Positions 11,502 to 24,265 are shown, counted from the first letter of the stretch. The stretch is DNA of 64,000 bases from Symsagittifera roscoffensis (GCF_963678635.1 NC_087067.1:18483639-18547638), one strand, 5' to 3'. Made by a program: numbers and translations. The notes: a model not told the origin generated them from the sequence alone.

Positions 11502-12410
11502 CGATATTGGCCGGGATCGATCTGGTGACCTTCTGCGTGTTAGGCAGACGTGATAACCGCTACACCACAGCACGTAAGCTATCCTAAGTAGATTCTTTTT
11601 CTTGTTTTGCAGACCTGGAATTTTTGGTCATTAGTGCATTTGTCAAAAAGTACGGAAAATTTTGCATGTCTTACTGAATTTTCGTCACGTGTCAGGCAAT
11701 TTTTCTGGAGTTATTTGAAATATAGTTTCCAGCGAACAAAAGTTTTGTACAATCATTTTTTTTCGTTTTCATGAGAATTGATTTCCTGATATTGTCCAGG
11801 ATCGAACTGGAGACTTTCTGCGTGTTAGGCAGACGTGATAACCGCTACACCACTGCACCTGAGCTTGATCAAATAGCTTCTTTTTCTTGTTTTGCACACA
11901 TGGAATTTTTGTCATCAGTGCGTTTGTCAAAAAGTTTGGAAAAACTTCGCATGTCCTAATCTATTTTCGTCACATGTCAGGCAATTTTTCTGGAGTTAGG
12001 TGAAATATAATTTTTAATGAACAAAATGTTTCTACAGTCCTGATTCACCATTTTATGATAATTGACTCTCTGATGCTATCTAGGACCGAACTGGTGACCT
12101 GCTGCGTGTTGGGCAGACGTGATAACCGCTACACCACAGCACTTCAATAACTCTGCAAACTATATTTCAAATAACTCCAGAAAAATTGCCTGACACGTGA
12201 CGAAAATTCATTAAGAAATGCAAGATTTTCCGTAACTTTCGACAAAGGCACTAATGAAAAAAATTCCAGGTCTGCAAAACAAGAAAAAGACCTGGAATTT
12301 GCAAAACAAGAACAACAGGTCTGCAAAACAAGAAAAAGAAGCTACTGATAGCTACTGAAAAACAGGTCTGCAAAACAAGAAAAAGAAGCTACGTGATAAC
12401 CGCTACACCA

Positions 12411-12483
12411 GGTGCTGTGGTGTAGCGGTTATCACGTCTGCCAAACACGCAGCAGGTCTCCAGTTCGGTCCTCGATAGCATCA
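12411..12483 (+). tRNA. Plus-strand tRNA-Val-like copy (AAC, A33)
   Basis: Full-length type-D copy in opposite orientation to the array. Loop CAAACAC has lost U33, T loop is TTCGGTC, T27 opposes C43. Its 5' half is the right arm of a perfect 20-bp palindrome. Confidence 0.6.
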
Positions 12484-12731
12484 GAGAGTCAATCCGTAAC
12501 TTTCGACAAAAATTTTGTTAGCTGGAAACTATATTTCAAATAACTCCAGAAAAATTGCCTGACACGTGACGAAAATTCATTAAGAAATGCAAGTTTTTCC
12601 GTAACTTTCGACAAAGGCACTAATGAAAAAAATTCCAGGTCTGCAAAACAAGAAAAAGACCTGGAATTTGCAAAACAAGAAAAACAGGTCTGCAAAACAA
12701 GAAAAAGAAGCTACTGATAACCGCTACACCA

Positions 12732-12764
12732 GGTGCTGTGGTGTAGCGGTTATCACGTCTGCCC
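12732..12764 (+). pseudogene. Truncated plus-strand tRNA 5' half
   Basis: Starts as ggtgctgtgg and runs through the D arm to gtctgccca, then jumps into spacer (caaaggcac). Preceded by a 17-bp palindrome arm. Confidence 0.7.
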
Positions 12765-12837
12765 ACAAAGGCACTAATGAAAAAAATTCCAGGTCTGCAA
12801 AACAAGAAAAAGAAGCTACGTGATAACCGCTACACCA

Positions 12838-12910
12838 GGTGCTGTGGTGTAGCGTTTATCACGTCTGCCCAACACGCAGCAGGTCTCCAGTTCGGTCCTA
12901 GATAGCATCA
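12838..12910 (+). tRNA. Plus-strand tRNA-Val-like copy (AAC, C33)
   Basis: Full-length inverted type-D copy. Loop CCAACAC lacks U33, and the D-loop carries gcgttta in place of gcggtta. Confidence 0.55.
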
Positions 12911-13021
12911 GAGAGTCAATCCGTCACTTTCGACAAAGGCACTAATGAAAAAAATTCCAGGTCTGCAAAACAAGAAAAAGAAGCTACTGGTGATGTGGTG
13001 CCTTTGTCAATCCGTAACTTT

Positions 13022-13048
13022 CGATGCTATCTAGGACCGAACTGGAGA
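13022..13048 (-). pseudogene. tRNA-Val copy cut by the gap
   Basis: Only the acceptor 3' strand and T arm of a type-D copy are present before the Ns begin. Confidence 0.7.
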
Positions 13049-13248
13049 NNNNNNNNNNNNNNNNNNNNNNNNNNNNNNNNNNNNNNNNNNNNNNNNNNNN
13101 NNNNNNNNNNNNNNNNNNNNNNNNNNNNNNNNNNNNNNNNNNNNNNNNNNNNNNNNNNNNNNNNNNNNNNNNNNNNNNNNNNNNNNNNNNNNNNNNNNNN
13201 NNNNNNNNNNNNNNNNNNNNNNNNNNNNNNNNNNNNNNNNNNNNNNNN
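13049..13248. other. Assembly gap, exactly 200 N
   Basis: A round 200-N run suggests a scaffolding join of unknown true size. Both sides are satellite; the left is inverted and the right resumes mid-spacer. Confidence 0.97.
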
Positions 13249-13436
13249 TTTCTTAATGAATTTTCGTCACGTGTCAGGCAATTTTTCTGGAGTTATTTGA
13301 AATATAGTTTCCAGCTAACAAAATTTTGTACAATCCTTAGTTTCCTGAGCTGTCTTAAGTAGCTTCTTTTTCTTGTTTTGCAGACCTGGAATTTTTTTTC
13401 ATTAGTGCCTTTGCCGAAAGTTACGGATTGACTCTC
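13249..13436 (-). repeat. tRNA-less satellite spacer right of the gap
   Basis: Normal spacer runs to about 13343, where the expected tRNA is missing (ttagttt joins cctgagctgtc). A second truncated spacer then joins gttacgga directly to ttgactctctgg. Confidence 0.75.
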
Positions 13437-13720
13437 TGGTGCTATCTAGGACCGAACTGGAGACCTTCTGCGTGTTAGGCAGACGTGATAACCGCTACAC
13501 AACAGCACCTGAGCTTGACCAATTAGCTTCTTTTTCTTGTTTTGCACGCATGGATTTTTTGTCATCAGTCCGTTTGTCAAAAAATTTGGAAAAACTTCCA
13601 TGTCCTAATCTACTTTCGTCACATGTCAGGCAATTTTTCGAGAGTTAGTTGAAATATAATTTTCAACGAACAAAATGTTTGTACAGTCATGATTCATCAT
13701 TTTTTTGATAATTGACTTTC

Positions 13721-13793
13721 TGCTGCTGTCCAGGATCAAACTGTAGACCTTCTGCGTGTGCGGCAGACGTGATAACAGCTACACCACAGCACC
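13721..13793 (-). tRNA. tRNA-Val-like(CAC), G33
   Basis: Loop CGCACAC keeps CAC but lost U33; acceptor has a G2-G71 clash. Confidence 0.5.
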
Positions 13794-14005
13794 TGAGATT
13801 TCTCAAGTAGCTTCTTTTTGTTGTTTCGCAGACCTGGAATTGTTGTCATCAGTGCATTTGTCAAAATTTTCGGGAAAATTTCGCATGTTTTAATCTATTT
13901 TCGTCACATGTCAGGCAATTTTTCTGGATTTAGTTGAAATATTATTTTCAACGAACAAAATGTTTGTACAGTCCTGATTCATAATTTTTACGACAATAGA
14001 CTTTC

Positions 14006-14078
14006 TGATGCTGTCCAGGATCGAACTGGAGACCTTCTGCGTGTTAGGCAGACGTGATAACCGCTACACCACAGCACC
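14006..14078 (-). tRNA. tRNA-Val(AAC), perfect cloverleaf
   Basis: Base-for-base identical to the copy at 7975-8047 although the surrounding spacers have diverged. All stems pair, U33 and A73 are present, and A and B boxes are consensus. Confidence 0.85.
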
Positions 14079-14290
14079 TGAGTTTTCTTAAGAAGCTTCT
14101 TTTTCTCTTTTTGCAGACCTGGAATTTTGGTCATCAGTGCATTCGTCGAAAGTTACGGAAAATTTTCGCAGGTCTTATTGTATTTCAATCACGTATCAGG
14201 CAATTTTTCTGGATTTAGTTCAAACGTTACTTCCAATGAACAAAATATTTAAGCAATCCTTATTTATCAATTCTATGAAACTGGACTTTC

Positions 14291-14363
14291 TGATGCTGTC
14301 CAGGATCGAACTGAAGACATTTTGCGTGTAAGGTAGACGTGATAACCGGTACACCACAGCACC
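14291..14363 (-). tRNA. tRNA-Val-like(UAC)
   Basis: UAC subfamily member with two anticodon-stem mismatches and the ccggtacacc D-loop variant. Confidence 0.5.
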
Positions 14364-15261
14364 TGAGCTTCATTAAGTAGCTTCTTTTTCTTGTTTTGCA
14401 GACCTGGAATTTTTGTCATCAGTGCCTTTGTCGAAAGTTACGGAAAAATTTGCATGTCTTAATGAATTTTCGTCACGTGTCAGGCAATTTTTCTGCAGTT
14501 ATTTGAAATATAGTTTCCAGCTAAGAACATTTTTGTACAATCCTTATTTTCCTTTTTCATGAGAATTGATTTTCTGATATTGTCCAGGATTGAACTGAAG
14601 ACCTTCCGCGTGTTAGGCAGACAGGATAACCGGTACACCACAGCACCTGAGCTTCATTAAGTAGCTTCTTTTTCTTGTTTTGCAGACCTGGAATTTTTGT
14701 CATCAGTGCCTTTGTCGAAAGTTACGGAAAATTTTCGCAGGTCTTATTGTATTTCAATCACGTATCAGGCAATTTTTCTGGATTTAGTTCAAACGTTACT
14801 TCCAATGAACAAAATCTTTAAGCAATCCTTATTTATCAATTCTATGAAACTGGACTTTCTGATGCTGTCCAGGATCGAACTGAAGACATTTTGCGTGTAA
14901 GGTAGACGTGATAACCGCTACACCACAGCACCTGAGCTTTCTGAAGTAGCTTCTTTTTCTTTTTTTGCAGACCTGGAAATTTGGTCGTCAGTGCATTCGT
15001 CGAAACTTACGGAAAAATTTGCTTGTCTTAATGAATTTTCGTCACGTGTCAGGCAATTTTTCTGCAGTTATTTGAAATATAATTTCCAGCTAAGAACATT
15101 TTTGTACAATCCTTATTTTCCTTTTTCATGAGAATTGATTTTCTGATATTGTCCAGGATTGAACTGAAGACCTTCCGCGTGTTAGGCAGACGTGATAACC
15201 GGTACACCACAGCACCTGAGCTTCATTAAGTAGCTTCTTTTTCTTGTTTTGCAGACCTGGA

Positions 15262-18200
15262 ATTTTTGTCATCAGTGCATTTGTCGAAAATTACGGAAAA
15301 TTTTGCATGTCTTGATGAATTTTCGTCACGTGTCAGGCAATTTTTCTGCAGTTATTTGAAATATAGTTTCCAGCTAAGAACATTTTTGTACAATCCTTAT
15401 TTTCCTTTTTCATGAGAATTGATTTTCTGATATTGCCCAGGATTGAACTGAAGACCTTCCGCGTGTTAGGCAGACGTGATAACCGGTACACCACAGCACC
15501 TGAGCTTCATTAAGTAGCTTCTTTTTCTTGTTTTGCAGACCTGGAATTTTTGTCATCAGTGCATTTGTCGAAAATTACGGAAAATTTTGCATGGCTCAAT
15601 GAATTTTTGCCACGTGTCAGGCATTTTTTCTGGAGTTATTTGAAATATAGTTTCCAGCGAACAAAATTGTTGTACAATCCTTACTTTCCATCTTCATAAG
15701 GGTTGATTTTCCGATATTGGCCGTGATCGATCTGGTGACCTTCTGCGTGTTAGGCAGACGTGATAACCGCTACACCACAGCACCTAAGCTATCCTAAGTA
15801 GATTATTTTTCTTGTTTTGCAGACCTGGAATTTTTGGTCATTAGTGCATTTGTCAAAAAGTACGGAAAATTTTGCATGTCTTAATGAATTTTCGTCACGT
15901 GTCAGGCAATTTTTCTGGAGTTATTTGAAATATAGTTTCCAGCGAACAAAAGTTTTGTACAATCATTTTTTTTCGTTTTCATGAGAATTGATTTCCTGAT
16001 ATTGTCCAGGATCGAACTGGAGACTTTCTGCGTGTTAGGCAGACGTGATAACCGCTACACCACTGCACCTGAGATTGGTCAAATAGCTTCTTTTTCTTGT
16101 TTTGCACACATGGAATTTTTGTCATCAGTGCGTTTGTCAAAAAGTTTGGAAAAACTTCGCATGTCCTAATCTATTTTCGTCACATGTCAGGCAATTTTTC
16201 TGGAGTTAGGTGAAATATAATTTTTAATGAACAAAATGTTTCTACAGTCCTGATTCACCATTTTATGATAATTGACTCTATGATGCTATCTAGGACCGAA
16301 CTGGAGACCTGCTGCGTGTTAGGCAGACGTGATAACCGCTACACCACAGCACCTGAGCTTTATTAATTAGCTTCTTTTTCTTGTTTTGCAGACCTGGCTT
16401 TTTTGTCATCATTGCCTTCGTCGAAATTTACGGAAAATTTTCGCATGTCTTATTGTATTTTAATCACGTGTCAGGCAATTTTTCTGGAGTTAGTTTAAAC
16501 GTTATTTCCAATGAACAAAATCTTTGTGCAATCCATATTTACCTGGTCTATGATACTGTACTTTCTGATGCTGTCCAGGATCGAACTGCAGGCATTTTGC
16601 GTGTAGGGCAGACGTGATAACCGCTACACCACAGCACCTGAGCTTATTCAAGGAGCTTTTTTTCTTGTTTTGCAGACCTGGAATTTTTGTCATCAGTGCA
16701 TTTGTCAAAAATTACGGAAAACTTTGCATGTGATAATGAATTTTCGTCACGTGTCAGGCAATTTTTCTGGAGTTATTTGAAATATAGTTTCCAGCGAACA
16801 AAATTTTTGTACAATCCTTATTTTTTGTTTTCATAAGAATTGATTGCCTGATATTTTTCAGGATCGAACTGGAAGCCTTCTGCGTGTTAGGCAGACTTGA
16901 TAACCGCTACACCACAGCAGCACCTGAGCTTTCTCAAGTAATAATTTTTTTCTTGTTTTGCAGACCTGGATTTTTTGTCATCAGTGCATTTGTCGAAAAT
17001 TACGGAAAATTTTGCATGTCTTGATGAATTTTCGTCACGTGTCAGGCAATTTTTCTGCAGTTATTTGAAATATAGTTTCCAGCTAAGAACATTTTTGTAC
17101 AATCCTTATTTTCCTTTTTCATGAGAATTGATTTTCTGATATTGCCCAGGATTGAACTGAAGACCTTCCGCGTGTTAGGCAGACGTGATAACCGGTACAC
17201 CACAGCACCTGAGCTTCATTAAGTAGCTTCTTTTTCTTGTTTTGCAGACCTGGAATTTTTGTCATCAGTGCATTTGTCGAAAATTACGGAAAATTTTGCA
17301 TGGCTCAATGAATTTTTGCCACGTGTCAGGCATTTTTTCTGGAGTTATTTGAAATATAGTTTCCAGCGAACAAAATTGTTGTACAATCCTTACTTTCCAT
17401 CTTCATAAGGGTTGATTTTCCGATATTGGCCGTGATCGATCTGGTGACCTTCTGCGTGTTAGGCAGACGTGATAACCGCTACACCACAGCACCTAAGCTA
17501 TCCTAAGTAGATTATTTTTCTTGTTTTGCAGACCTGGAATTTTTGGTCATTAGTGCATTTGTCAAAAAGTACGGAAAATTTTGCATGTCTTAATGAATTT
17601 TCGTCACGTGTCAGGCAATTTTTCTGGAGTTATTTGAAATATAGTTTCCAGCGAACAAAAGTTTTGTACAATCATTTTTTTTCGTTTTCATGAGAATTGA
17701 TTTCCTGATATTGTCCAGGATCGAACTGGAGACTTTCTGCGTGTTAGGCAGACGTGATAACCGCTACACCACTGCACCTGAGATTGGTCAAATAGCTTCT
17801 TTTTCTTGTTTTGCACACATGGAATTTTTGTCATCAGTGCGTTTGTCAAAAAGTTTGGAAAAACTTCGCATGTCCTAATCTATTTTCGTCACATGTCAGG
17901 CAATTTTTCTGGAGTTAGGTGAAATATAATTTTTAATGAACAAAATGTTTCTACAGTCCTGATTCACCATTTTATGATAATTGACTCTATGATGCTATCT
18001 AGGACCGAACTGGAGACCTGCTGCGTGTTAGGCAGACGTGATAACCGCTACACCACAGCACCTGAGCTTTATTAATTAGCTTCTTTTTCTTGTTTTGCAG
18101 ACCTGGCTTTTTTGTCATCATTGCCTTCGTCGAAATTTACGGAAAATTTTCGCATGTCTTATTGTATTTTAATCACGTGTCAGGCAATTTTTCTGGAGTT

Positions 18201-18679
18201 AGTTTAAACGTTATTTCCAATGAACAAAATCTTTGTGCAATCCATATTTACCTGGTCTATGATACTGTACTTTCTGATGCTGTCCAGGATCGAACTGCAG
18301 GCATTTTGCGTGTAGGGCAGACGTGATAACCGCTACACCACAGCACCTGAGCTTATTCAAGGAGCTTTTTTTCTTGTTTTGCAGACCTGGAATTTTTGTC
18401 ATCAGTGCATTTGTCAAAAATTACGGAAAACTTTGCATGTGATAATGAATTTTCGTCACGTGTCAGGCAATTTTTCTGGAGTTATTTGAAATATAGTTTC
18501 CAGCGAACAAAATTTTTGTACAATCCTTATTTTTTGTTTTCATAAGAATTGATTGCCTGATATTTTTCAGGATCGAACTGGAAGCCTTCTGCGTGTTAGG
18601 CAGACTTGATAACCGCTACACCACAGCAGCACCTGAGCTTTCTCAAGTAATAATTTTTTTCTTGTTTTGCAGACCTGGA
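15262..18679 (-). repeat. 1709-bp (6-monomer) tandem duplication
   Basis: tRNA copies 15428, 15712, 15997, 16281, 16566 and 16849 recur at 17137, 17421, 17706, 17990, 18275 and 18558, all offset by exactly 1709. I saw almost no differences, so it is recent. Edges are approximate. Confidence 0.8.
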
Positions 18680-18845
18680 TTTTTTGTCATCAGTGCATTT
18701 GTCGAAATTTACGGAAAATTTTGCATGTCTTATTGAATTTTCGTCACGTGTCAGGTAATTTTTCTGGAGTTATTTGAAATTTAGTTTCCAGCGAACAAAA
18801 ATTTTTTACAATCCTTATTTTTCGTTTTAATAAGAATTGATTCCC

Positions 18846-18918
18846 TGATATTATTCCGGATCGAACTGGAGACCTGCTGCGTGTTAGGCAGACGTGATAA
18901 CCACTACACCACAGCACC
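18846..18918 (-). tRNA. Recombinant type B/type D tRNA-Val-like copy (AAC)
   Basis: The acceptor 3' side and T arm (gatattattccgg) are type B, while from cctgctgcg on, and in the following spacer (gagctttatt), it is type D. It marks an unequal crossover inside a tRNA unit that shortened the first repeat unit by one monomer. Confidence 0.65.
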
Positions 18919-19130
18919 TGAGCTTTATTAAGTAGCTTCTTTTTCTTGTTTTGCAGACCTGGCTTTTTTGTCATCATTGCCTTCGTCGAAATTTACGGAA
19001 AATTTTCGCATGTCTTATTGTATTTTAATCACGTGTCAGGCAATTTTTCTGGAGTTAGTTTAAACGTTATTTCCAATGAACAAAATCTTTGTGCAATCCA
19101 TATTTACCAGGTCTATGATACTGTACTTTC

Positions 19131-19203
19131 TGATGCTGTCCAGGATCGAACTGCAGGCATTTTGCGTGAAGGGCAGACGTGATAACCGCTACACCACAGC
19201 ACC
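19131..19203 (-). tRNA. tRNA-Val-like, anticodon UUC, C33
   Basis: Plus strand gcgtgaaggg gives loop CCTTCAC. Related copies one period away have CCTACAC, so this is a point change of UAC to UUC (would read glutamate GAA). U33 is lost in the whole subfamily. Confidence 0.5.
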
Positions 19204-20270
19204 TGAGCTTATTCAAGGAGCTTTTTTTCTTGTTTTGCAAACCTGGAATTTTTGTCATCAGTGCATTTGTCAAAAATTACGGAAAACTTTGCATGTGATA
19301 ATGAATTTTCGTCACGTGTCAGGCAATTTTTCTGGAGTTATTTGAAATATTGTTTCCAGCGAACAAAATTTTTGTACAATCCTTATTTTTTGTTTTCATA
19401 AGAATTGATTGCCTGATATTTTTCAGGATCGAACTGGAAGCCTTCTGCGTGTTAGGCAGACATGATAACCGCTACACCACAGCAGCACCTGAGCTTTCTC
19501 AAGTAATATGTTTTTTCTTGTTTTGCAGACCTGGATTTTTTGTCATCAGTGCATTTGTCGAAATTTACGGAAAATTTTGCATGTCTTATTGAATTTTCGT
19601 CACGTGTCAGGTAATTTTTCTGGAGTTATTTGAAATTTAGTTTCCAACGAACAAAAATTTTTTACAATCCTTATTTTTCGTTTTAATAAGAATTGATTCC
19701 CTGATATTATTCCGGATCGAACTGGAGGCCTTCTGCGTGTTAGGCAGACGTGATAACCACTACACCACTGCACCTGAGCTTGATCAAATAGCTTCTTTTT
19801 CTTGTTTTGCACACATGGAATTTTTGTCATCAGTGCGTTTGTCAAAAAGTTTGGAAAAACTTCGCATGTCCTAATCTATTTTCGTCACATGTCAGGCAAT
19901 TTTTCTGGAGTTAGGTGAAATATAATTTTTAATGAACAAAATGTTTCTACAGTCCTGATTCACCATTTTATGATAATTGACTATCTGATGCTATCTAGGA
20001 CCGAACTGGAGACCTGCTGCGAGTTAGGCAGACGTGATAACCGCTACACCACAGCACCTGAGCTTTATTAAGTAGCTTCTTTTTCTTGTTTTGCAGACCT
20101 GGCTTTTTTGTCATCATTGCCTTCGTCGAAATTTACGGAAAATTTTCGCATGTCTTATTGTATTTTAATCACGTGTCAGGCAATTTTTCTGGAGTTAGTT
20201 TAAACGTTATTTCCAATGAACAAAATCTTTGTGCAATCCATATTTACCAGGTCTATGATACTGTACTTTC

Positions 20271-20343
20271 TGATGCTGTCCAGGATCAAACTGCAGGCAT
20301 TTTGCGTGTAGGGCAGACGTGATAACCGCTACACCACAGCACC
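20271..20343 (-). tRNA. tRNA-Val-like(UAC), C33 subfamily
   Basis: Representative of 16566, 18275, 21411, 22551, 23693 and 27906. Loop CCTACAC lacks U33, one anticodon-stem mismatch (C28-A42) and one T-stem mismatch (G50-G64). Confidence 0.5.
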
Positions 20344-23123
20344 TGAGCTTATTCAAGGAGCTTTTTTTCTTGTTTTGCAGACCTGGAATTTTTGTCATCA
20401 GTGCATTTGTCAAAAATTACGGAAAACTTTGCATGTGATAATGAATTTTCGTCACGTGTCAGGCAATTTTTCTGGAGTTATTTGAAATATAGTTTCCAGC
20501 GAACAAAATTTTTGTACAATCCTTATTTTTTGTTTTCATAAGAATTGATTGCCTGATATTTTTCAGGATCGAACTGGAAGCCTTCTGCGTGTTAGGCAGA
20601 CATGATAACCGCTACACCACAGCAGCACCTGAGCTTTCTCAAGTAATAATTTTTTTCTTGTTTTGCAGACCTGGATTTTTTGTCATCAGTGCATTTGTCG
20701 AAATTTACGGAAAATTTTGCATGTCTTATTGAATTTTCGTCACGTGTCAGGTAATTTTTCTGGAGTTATTTGAAATTTAGTTTCCAGCGAACAAAAATTT
20801 TTTACAATCCTTATTTTTCGTTTTAATAAGAATTGATTCCCTGATATTATTCCGGATCGAACTGGAGACTTTCTGCGTGTTAGGCAGACGTGATAACCGC
20901 TACACCACTGCACCTGAGCTTGATCAAATAGCTTCTTTTTCTTGTTTTGCACACATGGAATTTTTGTCATCAGTGCGTTTGTCAAAAGGTTTGGAAAAAC
21001 TTCGCATGTCCTAATCTATTTTCGTCACATGTCAGGCAATTTTTCTGGAGTTAGGTGAAATATAAATTTTAATGAACAAAATGTTTCTACAGTCCTGATT
21101 CACCATTTTATGATAATTGACTCTCTGATGCTATCTAGGACCGAACTGGAGACCTGCTGCGTGTTAGGCAGACGTGATAACCGCTACACCACAGCACCTG
21201 AGCTTTATTATGTAGCTTCTTTTTCTTGTTTTGCAGACCTGGCTTTTTTGTCATCATTGCCTTCGTCGAAATTTACGGAAAATTTTTGCATGTCTTATTG
21301 TATTTTAATCACGTGTCAGGCAATTTTTCTGGAGTTAGTTTAAACGTTATTTCCAATGAACAAAATCTTTGTGCAATCCATATTTACCAGGTCTATGATA
21401 CTGTACTTTCTGATGCTGTCCAGGATCGAACTGCAGGCATTTTGCGTGTAGGGCAGACGTGATAACCGCTACACCACAGTACCTGAGATTTTTCAAGGAG
21501 CTTTTTTTCTTGTTTTGCAGACCTGGAATTTTTGTCATCAGTGCATTTGTCAAAAATTACGGAAAACTTTGCATGTGATAATGAATTTTCGTCACGTGTC
21601 AGGCAATTTTTCTGGAGTTATTTGAAATATAGTTTCCAGCGAACAAAATTTTTGTACAATCCTTATTTTTTGTTTTCATAAGAATTGATTGCCTGATATT
21701 TTTCAGGATCGAACTAGAAGCCTTCTGCGTGTTAGGCAGACATGATAACCGCTACACCACAGCAGCACCTGAGCTTTCTCAAGTAATAATTATTTTCTTG
21801 TTTTGCAGACCTGGATTTTTTGTCATCAGTGCATTTGTCGAAATTTACGGAAAATTTTGCATGTCTTATTGAATTTTCGTCACGTGTCAGGTAATTTTTC
21901 TGGAGTTATTTGAAATTTAGTTTCCAGCGAACAAAAATTTTTTACAATCCTTATTTTTCGTTTTAATAAGAATTTATTCCCTGATATTATTCCGGATCGA
22001 ACTGGAGGCCTTCTGCGTGTTAGGCAGACGTGATAACCGCTACACCACTGCACCTGAGCTTGATCAAATAGCTTCTTTTTCTTGTTTTGCACACATGGAA
22101 TTTTTGTCATCAGTGCGTTTGTCAAAAAGTTTGGAAAAACTTCGCATGTCTTAATCTATTTTCGTCACATGTCAGGCAATTTTTCTGGAGTTAGGTGAAA
22201 TATAATTTTTAATGAACAAAATGTTTCTACAGTCCTGATTCACCATTTTATGATAATTGACTCTCTGATGCTATCTAGGACCGAACTGGAGACCTGCTGC
22301 GTGTTAGGCAGACGTGATAACCGCTACACCACAGCACCTGAGTTTTATTAAGTAGCTTCTTTTTCTTGTTTTGCAGACCTGGCTTTTTTGTCATCATTGC
22401 CTTCGTCGAAATTTACGGAAAATTTTCGCATGTCCTATTGTATTTTAATCACGTGTCAGGCAATTTTTCTGGAGTTAGTTTAAACGTTATTTCCAATGAA
22501 CAAAATCTTTGTGCAATCCATATTTACCAGGTCTATGATACTGTGTTTTCTGATGCTGTCCAGGATCGAACTGCAGGCATTTTGCGTGTAGGGCAGACGT
22601 GATAACCGCTACACCACAGCACCTGAGCTTATTCAAGGAGCTTTTTTTCTTGTTTTGCAGACCTGGAATTTTTGTCATCAGTGCATTTGTCAAAAATTAC
22701 GGAAAACTTTGCATGTGATAATGAATTTTCGTCACGTGTCAGGCAATTTTTCTGGAGTTATTTGAAATATAGTTTCCAGCGAACAAAATTTTTGTACAAT
22801 CCTTATTTTTTGTTTTCATAAGAATTGATTGTCTGATATTTTTCAGGATCGAACTGGAAGCCCTCTGCGTGTTAGGCAGACATGATAACCGCTACACCAC
22901 AGCAGCACCTGAGCTTTCTCAGGTAATGATTTTTTTCTTGTTTTGCAGACCTGGCTTTTTTGTCATCAGTGCATTTGTCGAAATTTACGGAAAATTTTGC
23001 ATGTCTTATTGAATTTTCGTCACGTGTCAGGTAATTTTTCTGGAGTTATTTGAAATTTAGTTTCCAGCGAACAAAATTTTTTTTACAATCCTTATTTTTC
23101 GTTTTTAATAAGAATTGATTCCC

Positions 23124-23196
23124 TGATATTATTCCGGATCGAACTGGAGGCATTCTGCGTGATAGGCAGACGTGATAACCGCTACACCACTGCACC
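23124..23196 (-). tRNA. tRNA-Val-like, anticodon AUC
   Basis: Type-B unit of the 1140-bp repeat with loop CTATCAC; the next unit's copy at 24266-24338 shares it, the earlier ones do not. Confidence 0.5.
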
Positions 23197-24265
23197 TGAG
23201 CTTGATCAAATAGCTTCTTTTTCTTGTTTTGCACACATGGAATTTTTGTCATCAGTGCGTTTGTCAAAAAGTTTGGAAAAACTTCGCATGTCTTAATCTA
23301 TTTTCGTCACATGTCAGGCAATTTTTCTGGAGTTAGGTGAAATATAATTTTTAATGAACAAAATGTTTCTACAGTCCTGATTCACCATTTTATGATAATT
23401 GACTCTCTGATGCTATCTAGGACCGAACTGGAGACCTGCTGCGTGTTAGGCAGACGTGATAACCGCTACACCACAGCACCTGAGCTTTATTAAGTAGCTT
23501 CTTTTTCTTGTTTTGCAGACCTGGCTTTTTTGTCATCATTGCCTTCGTCGAAATTTACGGAAAATTTTCGCATGTCCTATTGTATTTTAATCACGTGTCA
23601 GGCAATTTTTCTGGAGTTAGTTTAAACGTTATTTCCAATGAACAAAATCTTTCTGCAATCCATATTTACCAGGTCTATGATACTGTGTTTTCTGATGCTG
23701 TCCAGGATCGAACTGCAGGCATTTTGCGTGTAGGGCAGACGTGATAACCGCTACACCACAGCACCTGAGCTTATTCAAGGAGCTTTTTTTCTTGTTTTGC
23801 AGACCTGGAATTTTTGTCATCAGTGCATTTGTCAAAAATTACGGAAAACTTTGCATGTGATAATGAATTTTCGTCACGTGTCAGGCAATTTTTCTGGAGT
23901 TATTTGAAATATAGTTTCCAGCGAACAAAATTTTTGTACAATCCTTATTTTTTGTTTTCATAAGAATTGATTGTCTGATATTTTTCAGGATCGAACTGGA
24001 AGCCCTCTGCGTGTTAGGCAGACATGATAACCGCTACACCACAGCAGCACCTGAGCTTTCTCAGGTAATGATTTTTTTCTTGTTTTGCAGACCTGGCTTT
24101 TTTGTCATCAGTGCATTTGTCGAAATTTACGGAAAATTTTGCATGTCTTATTGAATTTTCGTCACGTGTCAGGTAATTTTTCTGGAGTTGTTTGAAATTT
24201 AGTTTCCAGCGAACAAAATTTTTTTTACAATCCTTATTTTTCGTTTTTAATAAGAATTGATTCCC

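Larger units (their letters stand above)
1..12143 (-). repeat. tRNA-Val satellite array, left block (43 tRNA-like copies)
   Basis: Head-to-tail monomers of 282-293 bp, each with a minus-strand tRNA-Val-like unit and a conserved AT-rich spacer. Copies not listed separately, as start (each ends 72 nt later unless an end is given): 581 AAC, 1152 UAC, 1436 AAC, 1721 UAC, 2005 AAC, 2289-2364 UAC, 2578 UAC, 2860 AAC, 3145 UAC, 3714 AAC, 4549 AAC, 5686 AAC, 5970 CAC, 6255 UAC, 6539 AAC, 7395 AAC, 7682 AAC, 8260 AAC, 8544 AAC, 9122-9192 AAC, 10651, 10935, 11219, 11502, 11787 and 12071 AAC. Monomers fall into types by the acceptor 3' side: gatgctgtcc (type A and UAC type), gatattgttc (type B, one acceptor and one T-stem mismatch) and gatgctatc (type D). 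Copies at 1152-3145 with tgtgtgtaagg have two anticodon-stem mismatches. Confidence 0.9.
12144..13048 (+). repeat. Inverted, scrambled satellite block beside the gap
   Basis: From about 12147 the spacer reads as reverse complement of the array. It is built of short re-duplicated pieces of the gacctgga and pyrimidine-tract region, with three palindromes in the tRNA 5' half: 12391-12437, 12715-12755 and 12818-12864 (last with one mismatch). Each palindrome's loop is the acceptor strand ggtgctg. The junction gagagtcaatccgt (12486 and 12916) is the reverse complement of the junction right of the gap (about 13424-13437). Confidence 0.8.
13437..18690 (-). repeat. tRNA-Val satellite array, second block (19 copies)
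   Basis: Copies not listed separately (72 nt to each end unless given): 13437 AAC, 14291 UAC, 14575 AAC, 14860 UAC, 15144, 15428, 15712, 15997, 16281 AAC, 16566 UAC, 16849-16924 AAC, 17137, 17421, 17706, 17990 AAC, 18275 UAC, 18558-18633 AAC. The 15712 and 17421 types (gatattggccg) are badly mispaired; the 15997 and 17706 types have two acceptor mismatches but perfect anticodon and T arms. Confidence 0.9.

Noticed and set aside
12995..13362. ORFs crossing the gap
   Set aside because: They contain the N run and are artefacts of reading through it.
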